NCBI GenBank assembly: GCA_018401555.1 | Contig: JAGYKP010000087.1 | Location: 216,939-280,938, forward strand | DNA: 64,000 bases | Reading direction: 5' to 3' | From: Halomonas sp. | GTDB taxonomy: Bacteria > Pseudomonadota > Gammaproteobacteria > Pseudomonadales > Halomonadaceae | In this document: positions 30,564 to 41,551 of the stretch, in pieces | Numbering within the stretch: position 1 is the first letter of the stretch | Layout: each line of letters begins with the position of its first letter | Program-made: the position numbers and the translations under genes | Notes under the pieces: generated by a model | Seen by the model: only the letters and a program-made list of their open reading frames with translations | What the model was told of the DNA's origin: nothing | Databases searched by the model: none

Positions 30564-31191
30564 GCGGACGCACTCGCGTGAAGTTCTGCGGCCTGACCCG
30601 CGCCGAGGACGTGGATGCCGCGGTGGCCGCGGGTGTCGATGCCCTGGGTTTCGTGCTCTGGCCAGGCAGCAAGCGTGCCATCGATGAACAACGGCTCGTC
30701 GAGCTCGCCGCCCGGGTGCCGGCCTTCGTCACCCGGGTGGGGCTGTTCGTCGACGCCGACCCCGCGTGGATCGCCCGCTGCGCGCCCCATCTCGACCTGC
30801 TGCAGTTCCACGGCAACGAGTCCCCGCAGCATGTGCCGCCGGCGCGCGGCCGTGGATCAAGGCGCTGCGCATGCGCGAGGACCTCGATCTTGGCGCGGCC
30901 GCGGAGGAGTACACCGGGGCGCGGGCGCTGCTGCTCGATGCCTATCGGCCCGGCGTACCGGGGGGGACCGGCGAGACCTTCGACTGGTCGCGGATCCCCG
31001 CAACCCTGGCAAAACCTGTTATCCTCGCCGGAGGCCTGAGCGCGGCCAATGCGGCCGAGGCCATCGCGTCGGTCGCGCCCTTCGCGCTTGATGTTTCCGG
31101 CGGTATCGAGGCCTCGCCGGGCGTCAAGGATGCCTCGCGCATGGTCGCCTTCATGGCGGCGGTGCGCGACGGCGACCGGCGCCGCACCTGA
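30560..31191 (+). CDS. trpF: Phosphoribosylanthranilate isomerase (frameshifted)
   Basis: TIM-barrel enzyme of tryptophan synthesis. The start at 30560 overlaps the truA stop (ATGA). It has [32 protein letters not shown] and VGLFVD, then [10 protein letters not shown]. At about 30830-30845 the frame changes and continues [49 protein letters not shown] and [16 protein letters not shown], covering the rest of the barrel. A single missing base near 30830 would restore a normal 210-residue protein. Confidence 0.88.
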
Positions 31192-31274
31192 GTGCCGTGT
31201 GCCCGGCCTCTGGCCTCCGGCCTATCAAGCCCCTGTAACCCCCAAGCCCAATGGCGACCTGTGAGGTGTCTTTC

Positions 31275-32489
<1,215 letters not shown>

Positions 32490-33317
32490 ATGACGGGCCA
32501 GACCATGAATCGTATCGACCAACGCTTCGCCGAACTCAAGTCCCAGGGACGCCGTGCACTGATTCCCTATATCACCGCCGGCGACCCGTCGCCCGAGCAC
32601 ACCGTGGGATTCATGCACGCTCTGGTGGAGGCGGGGGCCGACGTCATCGAGCTGGGGGTGCCGTTCTCCGACCCCATGGCCGACGGCCCGGTGATCCAGA
32701 AGGCGTGTGAGCGGGCCCTGAAGCACGGTGTGCGGCTCTCCCACCTGTTCGAGATGGTGCGCGAGTTCCGCCAGACCGACACCAGCACCCCGGTGGTGCT
32801 GATGGGCTACCTCAACCCCATGGAGCGCATCGGCCTTGCCGCCTTCGCCGAGCAGGCCGCGGCGGCCGGCGTGGATGGCGTGCTGGCGGTGGACATGCCT
32901 CCGGAGGAGGCCGAGGAGCTCGGGCCGCTGCTCAAGTCCCACGGACTCGCCTCGATCTTCCTCGTCGCGCCTACCACTTCCGAGGAGCGGGCCGCTACAA
33001 TATGTGCCCATGGCGAGGGCTATCTCTATTACGTCTCGCTCAAGGGCGTCACCGGTTCCGCCATCCTCAATGCGGTGGATGTGGCCGAGCATCTGGCGCC
33101 GCTGCGGCGCATGACCGACCTGCCGCTGTGCGTGGGCTTCGGCATCCGCGACGGCGCCTCCGCCGCCGAGGTGGGCAAGGTGGCCGACGGGGTCATCGTC
33201 GGCTCGGCGCTGGTCAGCCGTATTGCCGCCAATGCCGACACGCCCGAGGCGATTCCCGCCGAGCTCAAGGCGGTAATGGGCGAGATGCGTCAGGCCCTGG
33301 ACGCCCTGGGCGCTTGA
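32490..33317 (+). CDS. trpA: Tryptophan synthase alpha chain
   Basis: TIM-barrel enzyme releasing indole from indole-3-glycerol phosphate. Catalytic glutamate and aspartate lie in [41 protein letters not shown] and [10 protein letters not shown] are also present. It starts immediately after the trpB stop. An ATG at 32505 (MNRIDQRF) is an alternative start. It is intact. Confidence 0.95.
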   Translation: MTGQTMNRIDQRFAELKSQGRRALIPYITAGDPSPEHTVGFMHALVEAGADVIELGVPFSDPMADGPVIQKACERALKHGVRLSHLFEMVREFRQTDTSTPVVLMGYLNPMERIGLAAFAEQAAAAGVDGVLAVDMPPEEAEELGPLLKSHGLASIFLVAPTTSEERAATICAHGEGYLYYVSLKGVTGSAILNAVDVAEHLAPLRRMTDLPLCVGFGIRDGASAAEVGKVADGVIVGSALVSRIAANADTPEAIPAELKAVMGEMRQALDALGA

Positions 33318-33390
33318 GCCTCGTCACACGAATCGATCCATGCATCCGGGCCCTTCCCGGGTGCCGACACGAACACGGACCCTTTCTGAC

Positions 33391-34435
33391 ATGAGCTGGC
33401 TGAGACAAGATCGTGCCCTCCATCGGGCGTATCCAGCGCCACGACCGCCGCGCAAGCGTACCCGACGGCCTGTGGCGCAAGTGTCCCAAGTGCGAAGCGG
33501 TGCTCTACCTTCCCGAACTCGAGAAGCAGCACAACGTCTGCCCCAAGTGCGATCACCACCTGCGCTTGACCGCCCGCAAGCGGCTCGACTGGTTCCTCGA
33601 CAAGGAGGGCCGCGAGGAGATCGCCGCCGAGGTCGAGCCCGTCGATCGCCTCAAGTTCCGTGACTCGAAGAAGTACAAGGACCGCCTGGCGGCGGCCCAG
33701 AAGGAGACCGGCGAGAAGGACGCGCTGATCGCCATGCGCGGCACCCTGGACGGCCTGCCGGTGGTCACCGTGGCCTTCGAGTTCTCCTTCATGGGTGGCT
33801 CCATGGGCGCGGTGGTGGGCGAGAAGTTCGTGCGCGCCGCCACCGTGGCCCTGGAGGAGGGCATTCCGCTGATCTGCTTCTCCGCCTCCGGCGGGGCGCG
33901 CATGCAGGAAGCGCTGTTCTCGCTGATGCAGATGGCCAAGACCTCGGCGGCGCTGGAGAAGCTGAAGCAGGCCGGCGTGCCCTATATCTCGGTGCTGACC
34001 GATCCCGTCTTCGGCGGGGTCTCGGCGTCGCTGGCCATGCTCGGGGATCTCAACGTGGCCGAGCCCAACGCCCTGATCGGTTTCGCCGGCCCGCGGGTCA
34101 TCGAGCAGACGGTGCGCGAGAAGCTCCCCGAGGGCTTCCAGCGCAGCGAGTTCCTGCTCGAGCACGGCACCGTGGACATGATCGTCCACCGTCGCGACAT
34201 CCGTCACCGCCTGGGGCGCGTGCTGCGCAAGCTTACCCACCAGCCCGCCATCGGTGAGCCCGAAGCGCCGGCACCGGATCTCGTCGATGCGGCCGAGCAG
34301 GCACAGTCTCCCGCAACATCCGAGCCCGAAGTCGCCGATGCCGCGGCCGAGGTGCCGGACACCGGCGCCGAGGGCGAGGCATCACCGGGCGAGGCGTCAT
34401 CGGGCGGTGAAGCGCCCGGTGAAGAGCGGCGCTGA
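33391..34435 (+). CDS. accD: Acetyl-CoA carboxylase carboxyltransferase subunit beta (5' frameshift)
   Basis: Zinc-ribbon beta subunit of the carboxyltransferase in fatty-acid synthesis. The zinc ligands are in [10 protein letters not shown] and [11 protein letters not shown]. The catalytic core has [37 protein letters not shown] and [16 protein letters not shown]. An acidic, Ala/Glu-rich tail of about 60 residues follows LTHQPAIG. The normal start [13 protein letters not shown] appears at 33391 if one extra A at 33403 is ignored. Otherwise a GTG at 33413 would have to serve. folC follows after seven bases. Confidence 0.93.
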
Positions 34436-34442
34436 CGCCTCC

Positions 34443-35912
34443 ATGAACGAGGCGCCGCCCACCACCCTGGACGCCTGGCTGGCCCGTCTCGAGGCTGCCC
34501 ATCCCGTGGGAATCGACCTCGGCCTCGAGCGCGTGGCCGAGGTCGCCCGGCGCATGGGACTGCTCACTGACCGCCTGGCCGGGCGGGTGATCACCGTTGC
34601 GGGTACCAATGGCAAGGGCTCCACGGTGGCCCTGCTGGAGGCTCTGGCCCGCGCTCATGACCTGACCACGGCGACCTACACCTCTCCCCACCTGATCCGC
34701 TACAACGAGCGGTTGCGCCTCGATGGCGCGGAGGCCGACGATGCGACGCTGATCGCCGGCTTCGAGGCGGTGGAGGCGGCGCGCCTGGCCGGCGGCCCCG
34801 TCAGCCTGACCTACTTCGAGGTGGGCACCCTGGGGGCGCTGTGGGCCATCGCGCAGCGACCTCCCGACCTCGCCATCCTCGAGGTGGGCCTCGGTGGTCG
34901 GCTCGACGCGGTGAACGTGATCGATCCCGACGTGGCGGTAGTGACCACCGTGGCCCAGGACCACGCCGCCTTCCTGGGGACCGACCTCGCGCAGATCGGT
35001 CGCGAGAAGGCCGGCATCCTGCGTCCCGGACGCCCCGCGGTGCTGGGCAGTCGGACCTTGCCGGCCAGCGTGCGGGAGGTCGCCGAGGCGCTGGGTGCTC
35101 CCGTCTACGCCCTGGGCGAGTCGTTCTTCCGTGAGGGAGAAGGGGAGGGCTGGGGCTTCTTTGGATGTGATGCCGAGGTGGCGCCTTTGGGGTCTGACTC
35201 TCAGGCCACCGAGGACTCGGTGCAGCCCTTGGGGTCTGACCCCCAGGTCGTTGGATCCTCTGTAATATCAAAGGGTTGGGGTAGAAAGCAGCAGCGAGGT
35301 CAGACCCCAAGGGCGCACTCTGGCCCCAAAAGCCTCACGGGTCTCCCGGACCCCGGCCTGCCCCTGGATAACGCCGCCACGGCACTCCAGACCTTGAGCC
35401 TTGCCGGTGTGACGCTGGAGGCCGAGGCGTGCCGGCGAGCACTCTCCGAGGTGCGCCTGCCGGGGCGCATGCAGTGGTGGGGCCAGTGGTGCCTGGACGT
35501 CGGCCACAACCCCCACGCGGCCGGCTATCTGGCGGACCGGTTGCGGGCCCGGCCCTGCCGTGGGCGTACCCTGGCGCTGCTGGCCATGCTCGGCGACAAG
35601 GACGCCCCCGGCGTGATCGCCGCCCTGGCGCCGGCGGTGGATGGCTGGGTGACGGCGAGCCTGACCGGCGAGCGGGCGCGCAGCGCCGATGACCTGGCCG
35701 AACATCTCGAGAGACAGGGCGAGCGCGTCCTGCACCGTGCCTCCTCGCCCGGCGAGGCGTCGGCCTGGCTGGCCGGCCGGCTGGAAGCCGATGACCGGGT
35801 GCTGGTGTGCGGTTCCTTCTTCACGGTGGGTGAGGTACTGCAATGGCTGGCGAGTCACGCCCGACCGGGTCAGACTGACACGGACGAGAGCTCCAGGGAG
35901 GTAGCCCCGTGA
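34443..35912 (+). CDS. folC: Folylpolyglutamate/dihydrofolate synthase with an in-frame repeat insertion
   Basis: Mur-ligase-fold enzyme that makes dihydrofolate and adds glutamates. The P-loop is ITVAGTNGKGSTVALLEAL. Other marks are YTSPHLIRYNERLRL, EVGLGGRLDAVN, TTVAQDHAAFLG and IGREKAGILRPGRPAV, then LPLDNAATALQTL and WCLDVGHNPHAAGYLA. At 489 residues it is longer than usual. The excess, about residues 240-300 (GSDSQATEDSVQPLGSDPQ ... GQTPRAHSGP), is encoded by a double palindromic repeat at 35183-35334 that keeps the reading frame. Its stop overlaps the dedD GTG start. Confidence 0.92.
   Translation: MNEAPPTTLDAWLARLEAAHPVGIDLGLERVAEVARRMGLLTDRLAGRVITVAGTNGKGSTVALLEALARAHDLTTATYTSPHLIRYNERLRLDGAEADDATLIAGFEAVEAARLAGGPVSLTYFEVGTLGALWAIAQRPPDLAILEVGLGGRLDAVNVIDPDVAVVTTVAQDHAAFLGTDLAQIGREKAGILRPGRPAVLGSRTLPASVREVAEALGAPVYALGESFFREGEGEGWGFFGCDAEVAPLGSDSQATEDSVQPLGSDPQVVGSSVISKGWGRKQQRGQTPRAHSGPKSLTGLPDPGLPLDNAATALQTLSLAGVTLEAEACRRALSEVRLPGRMQWWGQWCLDVGHNPHAAGYLADRLRARPCRGRTLALLAMLGDKDAPGVIAALAPAVDGWVTASLTGERARSADDLAEHLERQGERVLHRASSPGEASAWLAGRLEADDRVLVCGSFFTVGEVLQWLASHARPGQTDTDESSREVAP
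35183..35334. repeat. REP-like nested palindromic element inside folC
   Basis: Two direct motifs, CTTTGGGGTCTGACTCTCAG (from 35185) and CCCTTGGGGTCTGACCCCCA (from 35226), face two inverted ones, GAGGTCAGACCCCAAGGG (35296-35313) and CACTCTGGCCCCAAAAG (about 35317-35333). The inner pair matches at 17 of 18 positions. GGGGTCTGACCCC-type palindromes are common mobile REP-like repeats in gammaproteobacteria. This one is translated as part of FolC. Confidence 0.75.
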
Positions 35913-36565
35913 AGTACGGTATGCGAGAGCGTCTCAGCGGCGCGGTGATCCTGATCGCCCTGGCGGTGATCTTCGTGCCCATGCTGTTCGATGAGCCGGC
36001 ACCCCGGGACGATCGCCCCGAGCCGGTGCTGAGTATCGACACCCCCATCGAGGTCGAGCGCCACGATGTTCCCGAGCCGGTGCCACCGGCCAGCCTGGCG
36101 GAGTCGGGCCCGTCCGACGCGCTTCCCGAACCCGATACCCGGCTCACGCCCGACGACGAGGCCGGGGTGGGCGAGGGGCAGCCGGCCGAGGAGTCGCCCG
36201 CCGAGGAAACGGCCTCCGCCGAGCCTGCCGTCGACCCCATCGCCGAGCTGGCGCGGGCCGCCGACCAGCGCCTGGCCGAAAGCGCCTCCGCATCCGACCA
36301 GGCCGACGCCCAGGCGGTGGAGAGTGCCGTGTCAGGGGGCGAGTGGGCCGTTCAGGTGGGCAGCTTCGGGCAGCAGGCCAACGTCGAGCGGTTGCTGAAT
36401 CAGCTGCGCGACGAGGGCTTCAGCGCCTACAGCCGGCCGCGCGGCAACGACCTCACCACCGTCTACGTGGGCCCCTTCGCGAGCTCCGAGGCCGGCGAGC
36501 GGGCGGTCGCCGAGGTCAAGACTCGCGTCAACCTGCAGGGACTGCTGGTGCGGGTGAGGGAGTGA
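35909..36565 (+). CDS. dedD: DedD-like SPOR-domain protein
   Basis: Cell-division-associated inner-membrane protein. A short cytoplasmic start (MKYGMRERL) is followed by one membrane helix (GAVILIALAVIFVPMLF), a long acidic and proline-rich periplasmic linker, and a C-terminal SPOR domain (EWAVQVGSFGQQANVERLLNQL ... TTVYVGPFASSEAGERA, split by a loop) that binds denuded septal peptidoglycan. The start is a GTG overlapping the folC stop with GGGAGG seven bases upstream. The order folC-dedD-cvpA-purF is as in E. coli. Confidence 0.9.
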   Translation: MKYGMRERLSGAVILIALAVIFVPMLFDEPAPRDDRPEPVLSIDTPIEVERHDVPEPVPPASLAESGPSDALPEPDTRLTPDDEAGVGEGQPAEESPAEETASAEPAVDPIAELARAADQRLAESASASDQADAQAVESAVSGGEWAVQVGSFGQQANVERLLNQLRDEGFSAYSRPRGNDLTTVYVGPFASSEAGERAVAEVKTRVNLQGLLVRVRE

Positions 36566-36566
36566 C

Positions 36567-37151
36567 ATGACCCTGACCTGGCTCGACTGGACCTTCATCG
36601 CGCTGCTCGCGGTCACCGGGATCACCGGCCTGCTGCGTGGCCTGGTGCGTGAGGCCCTGGGCCTGGCGGCCTGGGTCGTTGCCCTGCTGGCGGCACGCGT
36701 GCTGGCGCAGCCGGTGGCCGACCTGCTGGCCGGGATCATCGACAGCGCCGATGGCCGCCTGGTGCTGGCCTTCGTGCTGGTGATACTGGGCGTGGTACTG
36801 GCCTGCGGCATCATCATTCGGCTGCTGCAGGCCGCCGTGGAGTGGGTCGGCATGGGGCTGGTCAACCGGCTGCTGGGGGCTGCCTTCGGGGTGGCCAAGG
36901 GGGCGGCGATCCTGGTGCTGGTGACCATCGTGATCGGCCTGACACCTCTCGCCCGGCTCGAGGCCTGGCAGGGCGCGGCGCTGCGTCCGCATCTCGAGCA
37001 GCTGCGTGACTGGGCGGTGAGCCATTTCGAGGCCTGGGATGGCCGGATTCCCGAGGCGCCCGCGTCGCTCGGCGAGCTCTCCCTGCCGGGCGCCAAGCCG
37101 GCCGAGGACGCCACGCCCGAGAGCGAAACGACGACGCCCCCCGACAGATGA
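36567..37151 (+). CDS. cvpA: CvpA family membrane protein
   Basis: Inner-membrane protein of 194 residues with about four hydrophobic segments: WTFIALLAVTGITGLLRGL, ALGLAAWVVALLAARVLA, LVLAFVLVILGVVLACGI and AAILVLVTIVIGL. The cvpA gene is needed for colicin V production in E. coli, but its molecular role is unsettled. GGGAG precedes the start, and the gene begins one base after dedD. It sits upstream of purF as in many proteobacteria. Confidence 0.9.
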   Translation: MTLTWLDWTFIALLAVTGITGLLRGLVREALGLAAWVVALLAARVLAQPVADLLAGIIDSADGRLVLAFVLVILGVVLACGIIIRLLQAAVEWVGMGLVNRLLGAAFGVAKGAAILVLVTIVIGLTPLARLEAWQGAALRPHLEQLRDWAVSHFEAWDGRIPEAPASLGELSLPGAKPAEDATPESETTTPPDR

Positions 37152-37314
37152 TTTCCGAACGCCGGCCCTGCGGGGCGCGGCGTCTCTACAAGCAAGTTTC
37201 AGTCAGGACTATCGCAGTTACAGGAACCGTGGGTCGCCAGATCAGCCCCGAGCTATTTGCGATAGATCTGAAGTCTCAGTCAAGGCAAGTTCCCGGAAAG
37301 CGAGGTAAGGTGGA

Positions 37315-38835
37315 ATGTGCGGTATCGTGGGCCTGATGGCCAAGCAGGCGGTGAACCAGGGCATCTATGACGCCCTGACGGTGCTCCAGCATCGCGGACA
37401 GGACGCCGCCGGCATGATGACCTGGCATGAGGGCCGCTTCCTGCTGCGCAAGAGCAACGGGCTGGTGCGGGATGTCTTTCACACCCGACACATGGCACGC
37501 CTCAAGGGCAGCCTGGGTATCGGCCACGTCCGCTATCCCACCGCCGGCTCCTCCAGCGAGGCGGAGTCCCAGCCGTTCTACGTCAATTCCCCCTACGGCA
37601 TCGCCCTGGCCCACAACGGCAACCTGACCAACTCCGACCAGCTCAAGCAGGAGCTGTTCTCCTCGGACCTGCGCCATATCAACACCAGCTCCGACTCCGA
37701 GGTGCTGCTCAACGTCTTCGCCCACGAACTGGGCAAGCAGGGGCTGCACCTGGGGCCGGGTGACGTCTTCGACGCGGTGCGTCGCGTGCACCGGCGTTGC
37801 AAGGGGGGCTACGCCGCGGTGGCGATCATCAACGGCGTGGGGCTGGTGGCCTTCCGCGACCCCCACGGCATTCGCCCGGTGGTGTTCGGAACCAGGGACG
37901 AGGGTGCCGGCCAGGAGGTGATGATCGCCTCCGAATCGGTGGCCCTCGACGTGGGTGGCTTCGAGCTGCATCGCGACCTGGCCCCGGGCGAGGCGATCTT
38001 CGTCGACATGCAGGGCGAGATTCACACCCAGCAGTGCGCCGATGCCCCGCAGCTGACCTCCTGCATCTTCGAGCACGTCTACCTGGCGCGCCCCGATTCG
38101 ATCCTCGATGGCGCCTACGTCTACGGCACCCGCATGCAGATGGGCCGCAAGCTGGGTGATCGCATCCAGAGCGAGTGGCCGGAGCACGATATCGACGTGG
38201 TGATCCCGATCCCCGACACCTCGCGCACCTCGGCGCTGGAGCTCGCCCAGCACCTCGGCGTGACCTACCGCGAGGGCTTCATGAAGAACCGCTACATCGG
38301 GCGGACCTTCATCATGCCGGGCCAGACCCAGCGCAGGAAATCGGTGCGCCAGAAGCTCAATGCCATCGGCATCGAGTTCAAGGGCAAGAACGTGCTGCTG
38401 GTCGACGACTCCATCGTGCGCGGCACCACCTGCCGGCAGATCATCCAGATGGCCCGCGAGGCCGGGGCGCGCAAGGTCTACTTCGCCTCCGCCGCGCCGC
38501 CGGTGCGCTACCCCAACGTCTACGGCATCGACATGCCGGCGGCCGGCGAGCTGATCGCCCACGGACGCAGCGAGGCCGAGGTGGGCGAGCTGATCGGCGC
38601 CGATCGCATCTTCTATCAGGATCTCGAGGACCTGAAGGCGGCCTGTCGCGAGGTCAATCCCAATCTCGAGGCCTTCGACTGTTCGGTGTTCGATGGCAAC
38701 TACGTGACCGGTGATATCGACGATGCCTACCTGGCGGCGTTGGAGGCCTCACGCAATGACGAAGCCAAGCAGCAGAGTGCCGGTGACCATGCGCTGGTCG
38801 GCACCCACAACCTCGAAGACGACATCGACGACTGA
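37315..38835 (+). CDS. purF: Amidophosphoribosyltransferase
   Basis: First committed enzyme of purine synthesis: transfers ammonia from glutamine to PRPP. The nucleophile cysteine directly follows the initiator methionine ([16 protein letters not shown]). The glutaminase domain has [11 protein letters not shown] and [10 protein letters not shown]. The PRPP loop is [14 protein letters not shown]. It has 506 residues and is intact. It has GAGGTAAGGTGGA just before the start, and about 160 non-coding bases separate it from cvpA. Confidence 0.96.
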   Translation: MCGIVGLMAKQAVNQGIYDALTVLQHRGQDAAGMMTWHEGRFLLRKSNGLVRDVFHTRHMARLKGSLGIGHVRYPTAGSSSEAESQPFYVNSPYGIALAHNGNLTNSDQLKQELFSSDLRHINTSSDSEVLLNVFAHELGKQGLHLGPGDVFDAVRRVHRRCKGGYAAVAIINGVGLVAFRDPHGIRPVVFGTRDEGAGQEVMIASESVALDVGGFELHRDLAPGEAIFVDMQGEIHTQQCADAPQLTSCIFEHVYLARPDSILDGAYVYGTRMQMGRKLGDRIQSEWPEHDIDVVIPIPDTSRTSALELAQHLGVTYREGFMKNRYIGRTFIMPGQTQRRKSVRQKLNAIGIEFKGKNVLLVDDSIVRGTTCRQIIQMAREAGARKVYFASAAPPVRYPNVYGIDMPAAGELIAHGRSEAEVGELIGADRIFYQDLEDLKAACREVNPNLEAFDCSVFDGNYVTGDIDDAYLAALEASRNDEAKQQSAGDHALVGTHNLEDDIDD

Positions 38836-38847
38836 GGGCGACCCGCA

Positions 38848-40045
38848 ATGCACGATGAACACGATTCCGCGTCGCCCTGGGCGCTCGAGACGCTGGCGAT
38901 CCGTGCCGGTCACGACCGTACCGGCGAGCAGGAGCACGGCGAACCGATCTTCCCCACCTCGAGCTTCGTCTACGGCAGTGCCGCCGAGGCGGCGCGCAAG
39001 TTCAGCGGCGAGGAGCCCGGCAACATCTACTCGCGCTTCACCAATCCTACGGTGCGCACCTTCGAGCGTCGCCTGGCGGCGCTGGAGGGGGGAGAGCGCT
39101 GCGTGGCCACCAGCTCGGGGATGGCGGCGATCCTCTCCACGGCGCTGGCGCTGCTCAAGGCGGGTGACGAGATCGTCGCCTCGCGCTCGCTGTTCGGCTC
39201 CACGGTAAGCCTGTTCGACAAGTACCTGGGCAAGCTGGGCATCACCACCCGCTACGTGGAGCTCTCGGACCTCTCGGCCTGGGAGGCGGCGATCACCCCG
39301 GCGACCAAGCTGCTGTTCGCCGAGACCCCCTCCAACCCGCTCTCCGAGGTAGTGGATATCGCCGCGCTGGCCGAGATCGCCCATCGCCACGACGCCCTGC
39401 TGGCCATCGACAACTGCTTCCTGACCCCGGCGCTGCAGCGCCCGCTGGCCCTGGGTGCCGACCTGGTGATCCACTCCGCCACCAAGTACCTGGACGGGCA
39501 GGGCAGGGCGATCGGCGGGGCCGTGGTGGGGCGCGAGGCCGAGCTGGAGGAGGTGTTCGGGGTGGTGCGTACCTGCGGCCCCTGCCTGAGCCCCTTCAAC
39601 GCCTGGATCTTCACCAAGGGCCTCGAGACCCTCGAGCTGCGCATGCGTGCCCACTGCGCCAACGCCCAGGCCCTGGCCGAGTGGCTCGAGGCGCATCCCG
39701 CGGTGGCCCGGGTCCACTTCAGTGGCCTCGCGAGCCACCCTCAGCACGCCCTGGCCGCCCGCCAGCAGCGAGGCTTCGGCGCGGTGCTGGGCTTCGAGGT
39801 GGCGGGGGGGCGCGAGGCGGCCTGGTCGGTCATCGACGCCACCCGACTGCTCTCGATCACCGGCAACCTGGGGGATGTGAAGAGCACCATCACCCATCCC
39901 GCCACCACCACCCACGGGCGCCTCACCGACGCCCAGAAGTCGGCTGCCGGTATCACCGAGGGGCTGATTCGCGTGGCGGTGGGGCCTCGAGGCCCTCGAC
40001 GACATCCGCAGCGACCTCGCCCGAGGACTCGACGCCCTGGTCTGA
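38848..40045 (+). CDS. metZ: O-succinylhomoserine sulfhydrylase (3' end frameshifted)
   Basis: Cys/Met-metabolism PLP enzyme making homocysteine from O-succinylhomoserine and sulfide. The PLP lysine is in IHSATKYLDGQGR. EPGNIYSRFTNPTV, ATSSGMAAILSTALALLKAG and NLGDVKSTITHPATTTHGRL are family marks. The C-terminus breaks at the G4 run 39981-39984: dropping one G gives LEALDDIRSDLARGLDALV and a stop at 40043-40045, the expected end. Without this the frame runs to 40260 with unrelated sequence. It follows purF after 12 bases, as in Pseudomonas. Confidence 0.93.
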
Positions 40046-40226
40046 CCCGGCGCTCCCCGTGTGCGCCTGACGCCCGTGCCGCGACTCCCGGCACAGGCGT
40101 CCTCGTCTCCAGCGCGGCGCCCCGCAACCAGCGGTTTTTCCGAACGCAGCATTCGGCATTATTCAGCGGACTCGAACGGTCGGCTCGGGTAGGCTGTCCT
40201 GCATCGAGAACGGCTCGGGAGGGACC

Positions 40227-40778
40227 ATGTGGCGTAATACCAACCAAGGCTGGGGACTGATCAGCATCCTGCTGCACTGGGTCCTGGCGATCGTCATCAT
40301 CGGTCTGTTCATCCTGGGCTGGTGGATGACCGGCCTGGGCTACTACGACCCCTGGTACAACCTGGGCCCCTGGTGGCACCGTTCGCTGGGTATGCTGGTG
40401 CTCCTCGCCACCCTGCTGCGGCTGGTCTGGCGCCTGGTCAACCCGACACCGCGTGCGCTGGGGCACCCGCTCGAGCGGGCCGCGGCCCACCTGGGGCATA
40501 TCGCGCTCTACGTGCTGATGCTGGTGGTGCTGGTCAGCGGCTACCTGATCTCCACCGCCGACGGTAAGGGCATCGCGGTATTCGACTGGTTCACGCTGCC
40601 GGCGCTGGTCAGCGACCTGCCCAATCAGGCCAGCGTGGCGGGCTGGGTGCACTGGTACTCTGCCCTGGCACTGATGGTCCTGGCCGCGGGCCACGCCGCC
40701 GCGGCTTTCAAGCACCACTTCATCGATCGCCATCCGGTGCTCAAGCGGATGATCGATCCCCGGGTGAGTCGGCGCTGA
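40227..40778 (+). CDS. Cytochrome b561 family protein
   Basis: Di-haem inner-membrane electron carrier of 183 residues with four membrane helices. Candidate haem histidines are in ISILLHWVLAIVIIG, PWWHRSLGMLV, AAHLGHIALYVLM and AGWVHWYSALALMVLAAGHA. GGGAGGGACC precedes the start. A yceI gene follows 57 bases downstream, the common yceJ-yceI pairing. An electron-transfer role linked to isoprenoid or quinone binding is inferred from that pairing. Confidence 0.88.
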   Translation: MWRNTNQGWGLISILLHWVLAIVIIGLFILGWWMTGLGYYDPWYNLGPWWHRSLGMLVLLATLLRLVWRLVNPTPRALGHPLERAAAHLGHIALYVLMLVVLVSGYLISTADGKGIAVFDWFTLPALVSDLPNQASVAGWVHWYSALALMVLAAGHAAAAFKHHFIDRHPVLKRMIDPRVSRR

Positions 40779-40835
40779 TCGGCCGCGATCGCCAGGCTCC
40801 CCGACACTTCCCCGTACCAACTGGAGACAACGTCA

Positions 40836-41436
40836 ATGTTCAAGACACAAGTGTTCAAGAAGAGCGCCATTGCCGCCGCCCTGAGTGCCACCGCCCTGGT
40901 GGGTGTCAGCCAGGCCCAGGCCGCCGACTACGCCATCGACATCGATGGCCAGCACGCCTTCGTGCAGTTCAAGATCAGCCACCTGGGCTTCTCCTACCTC
41001 CTCGGCAGTTTCGAGGAGTTCAGTGGGAGCTTCCAGTACGATCCGGAGAACCTCGAGGACGCCGGTGCCCAGCTCGAGGTCCAGGTCGGCAGCCTCAACT
41101 CCAACCACGCTCGAGCGTGACAAGCACATCCTCAGCGACGACTTCCTCGACGCCGGCGAGTACCCCACCGCCACCTTCAGCTCCACCGGCTTCGAGCCGA
41201 CCGGCGAGGGCGAAGGCGTGCTGACCGGCGACCTGACCCTGCATGGCGAGACCAACCAGATCGAGATGCCGGTCACCCTGCTGGGCGAGGGCGAGGATCC
41301 CTGGGGCGGCTATCGTGCCGGCTTCGAGGGCAGTACCACCCTGGAACTGGCCGACTATGGCATCGACATGAGCGACTTCCCCGAGGCGATGCACGAGCTT
41401 GAGCTCTATGTCACCTTCGAGGGCATTCGCCAGTAA
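40836..41436 (+). CDS. yceI: YceI family lipid/isoprenoid-binding periplasmic protein (frameshifted)
   Basis: Lipocalin-like protein with a signal peptide (MFKTQVFKKSAIAAALSATA ... AQA) and the family strands DYAIDIDGQHAFVQFKISHL and FEEFSGSFQYD, then DDFLDAGEYPTATFSS and GDLTLHGETNQIEMPV. An extra T at 41111 splits the gene: removing it gives SNHAERDKHIL without interruption. GGAGACAAC precedes the start. It is paired with cytochrome b561 upstream. Confidence 0.87.
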
Positions 41437-41467
41437 CAGCCTGGCCCCGGGCCCTGGCCCGTGTTCA

Positions 41468-41500
41468 GCGAGCACCCCCGGCACGCCGGGGGGTGCTCGC
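41468..41500 (+). terminator. Strong GC hairpin after yceI
   Basis: GCGAGCACCCC pairs with GGGGTGCTCGC and the pairing extends toward a small loop. It lies 31 bases after the yceI stop and 51 bases before the next start. There is no T-run, so termination strength is uncertain. Confidence 0.5.
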
Positions 41501-41551
41501 GTTGGTCATGGGGGCTAGAATAGCCGCCCCTTCCATCGCCCTGGAGTGATC

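Noticed and set aside
33343..33363. A terminator between trpA and accD
   Set aside because: CATCCGGG/CCCGGGTG can pair, but the stem is short and no T-run follows.
35183..35334. A mobile element with its own transposase in folC
   Set aside because: Only short palindromic motifs are present. There is no transposase reading frame and no flanking target duplication that I could see.
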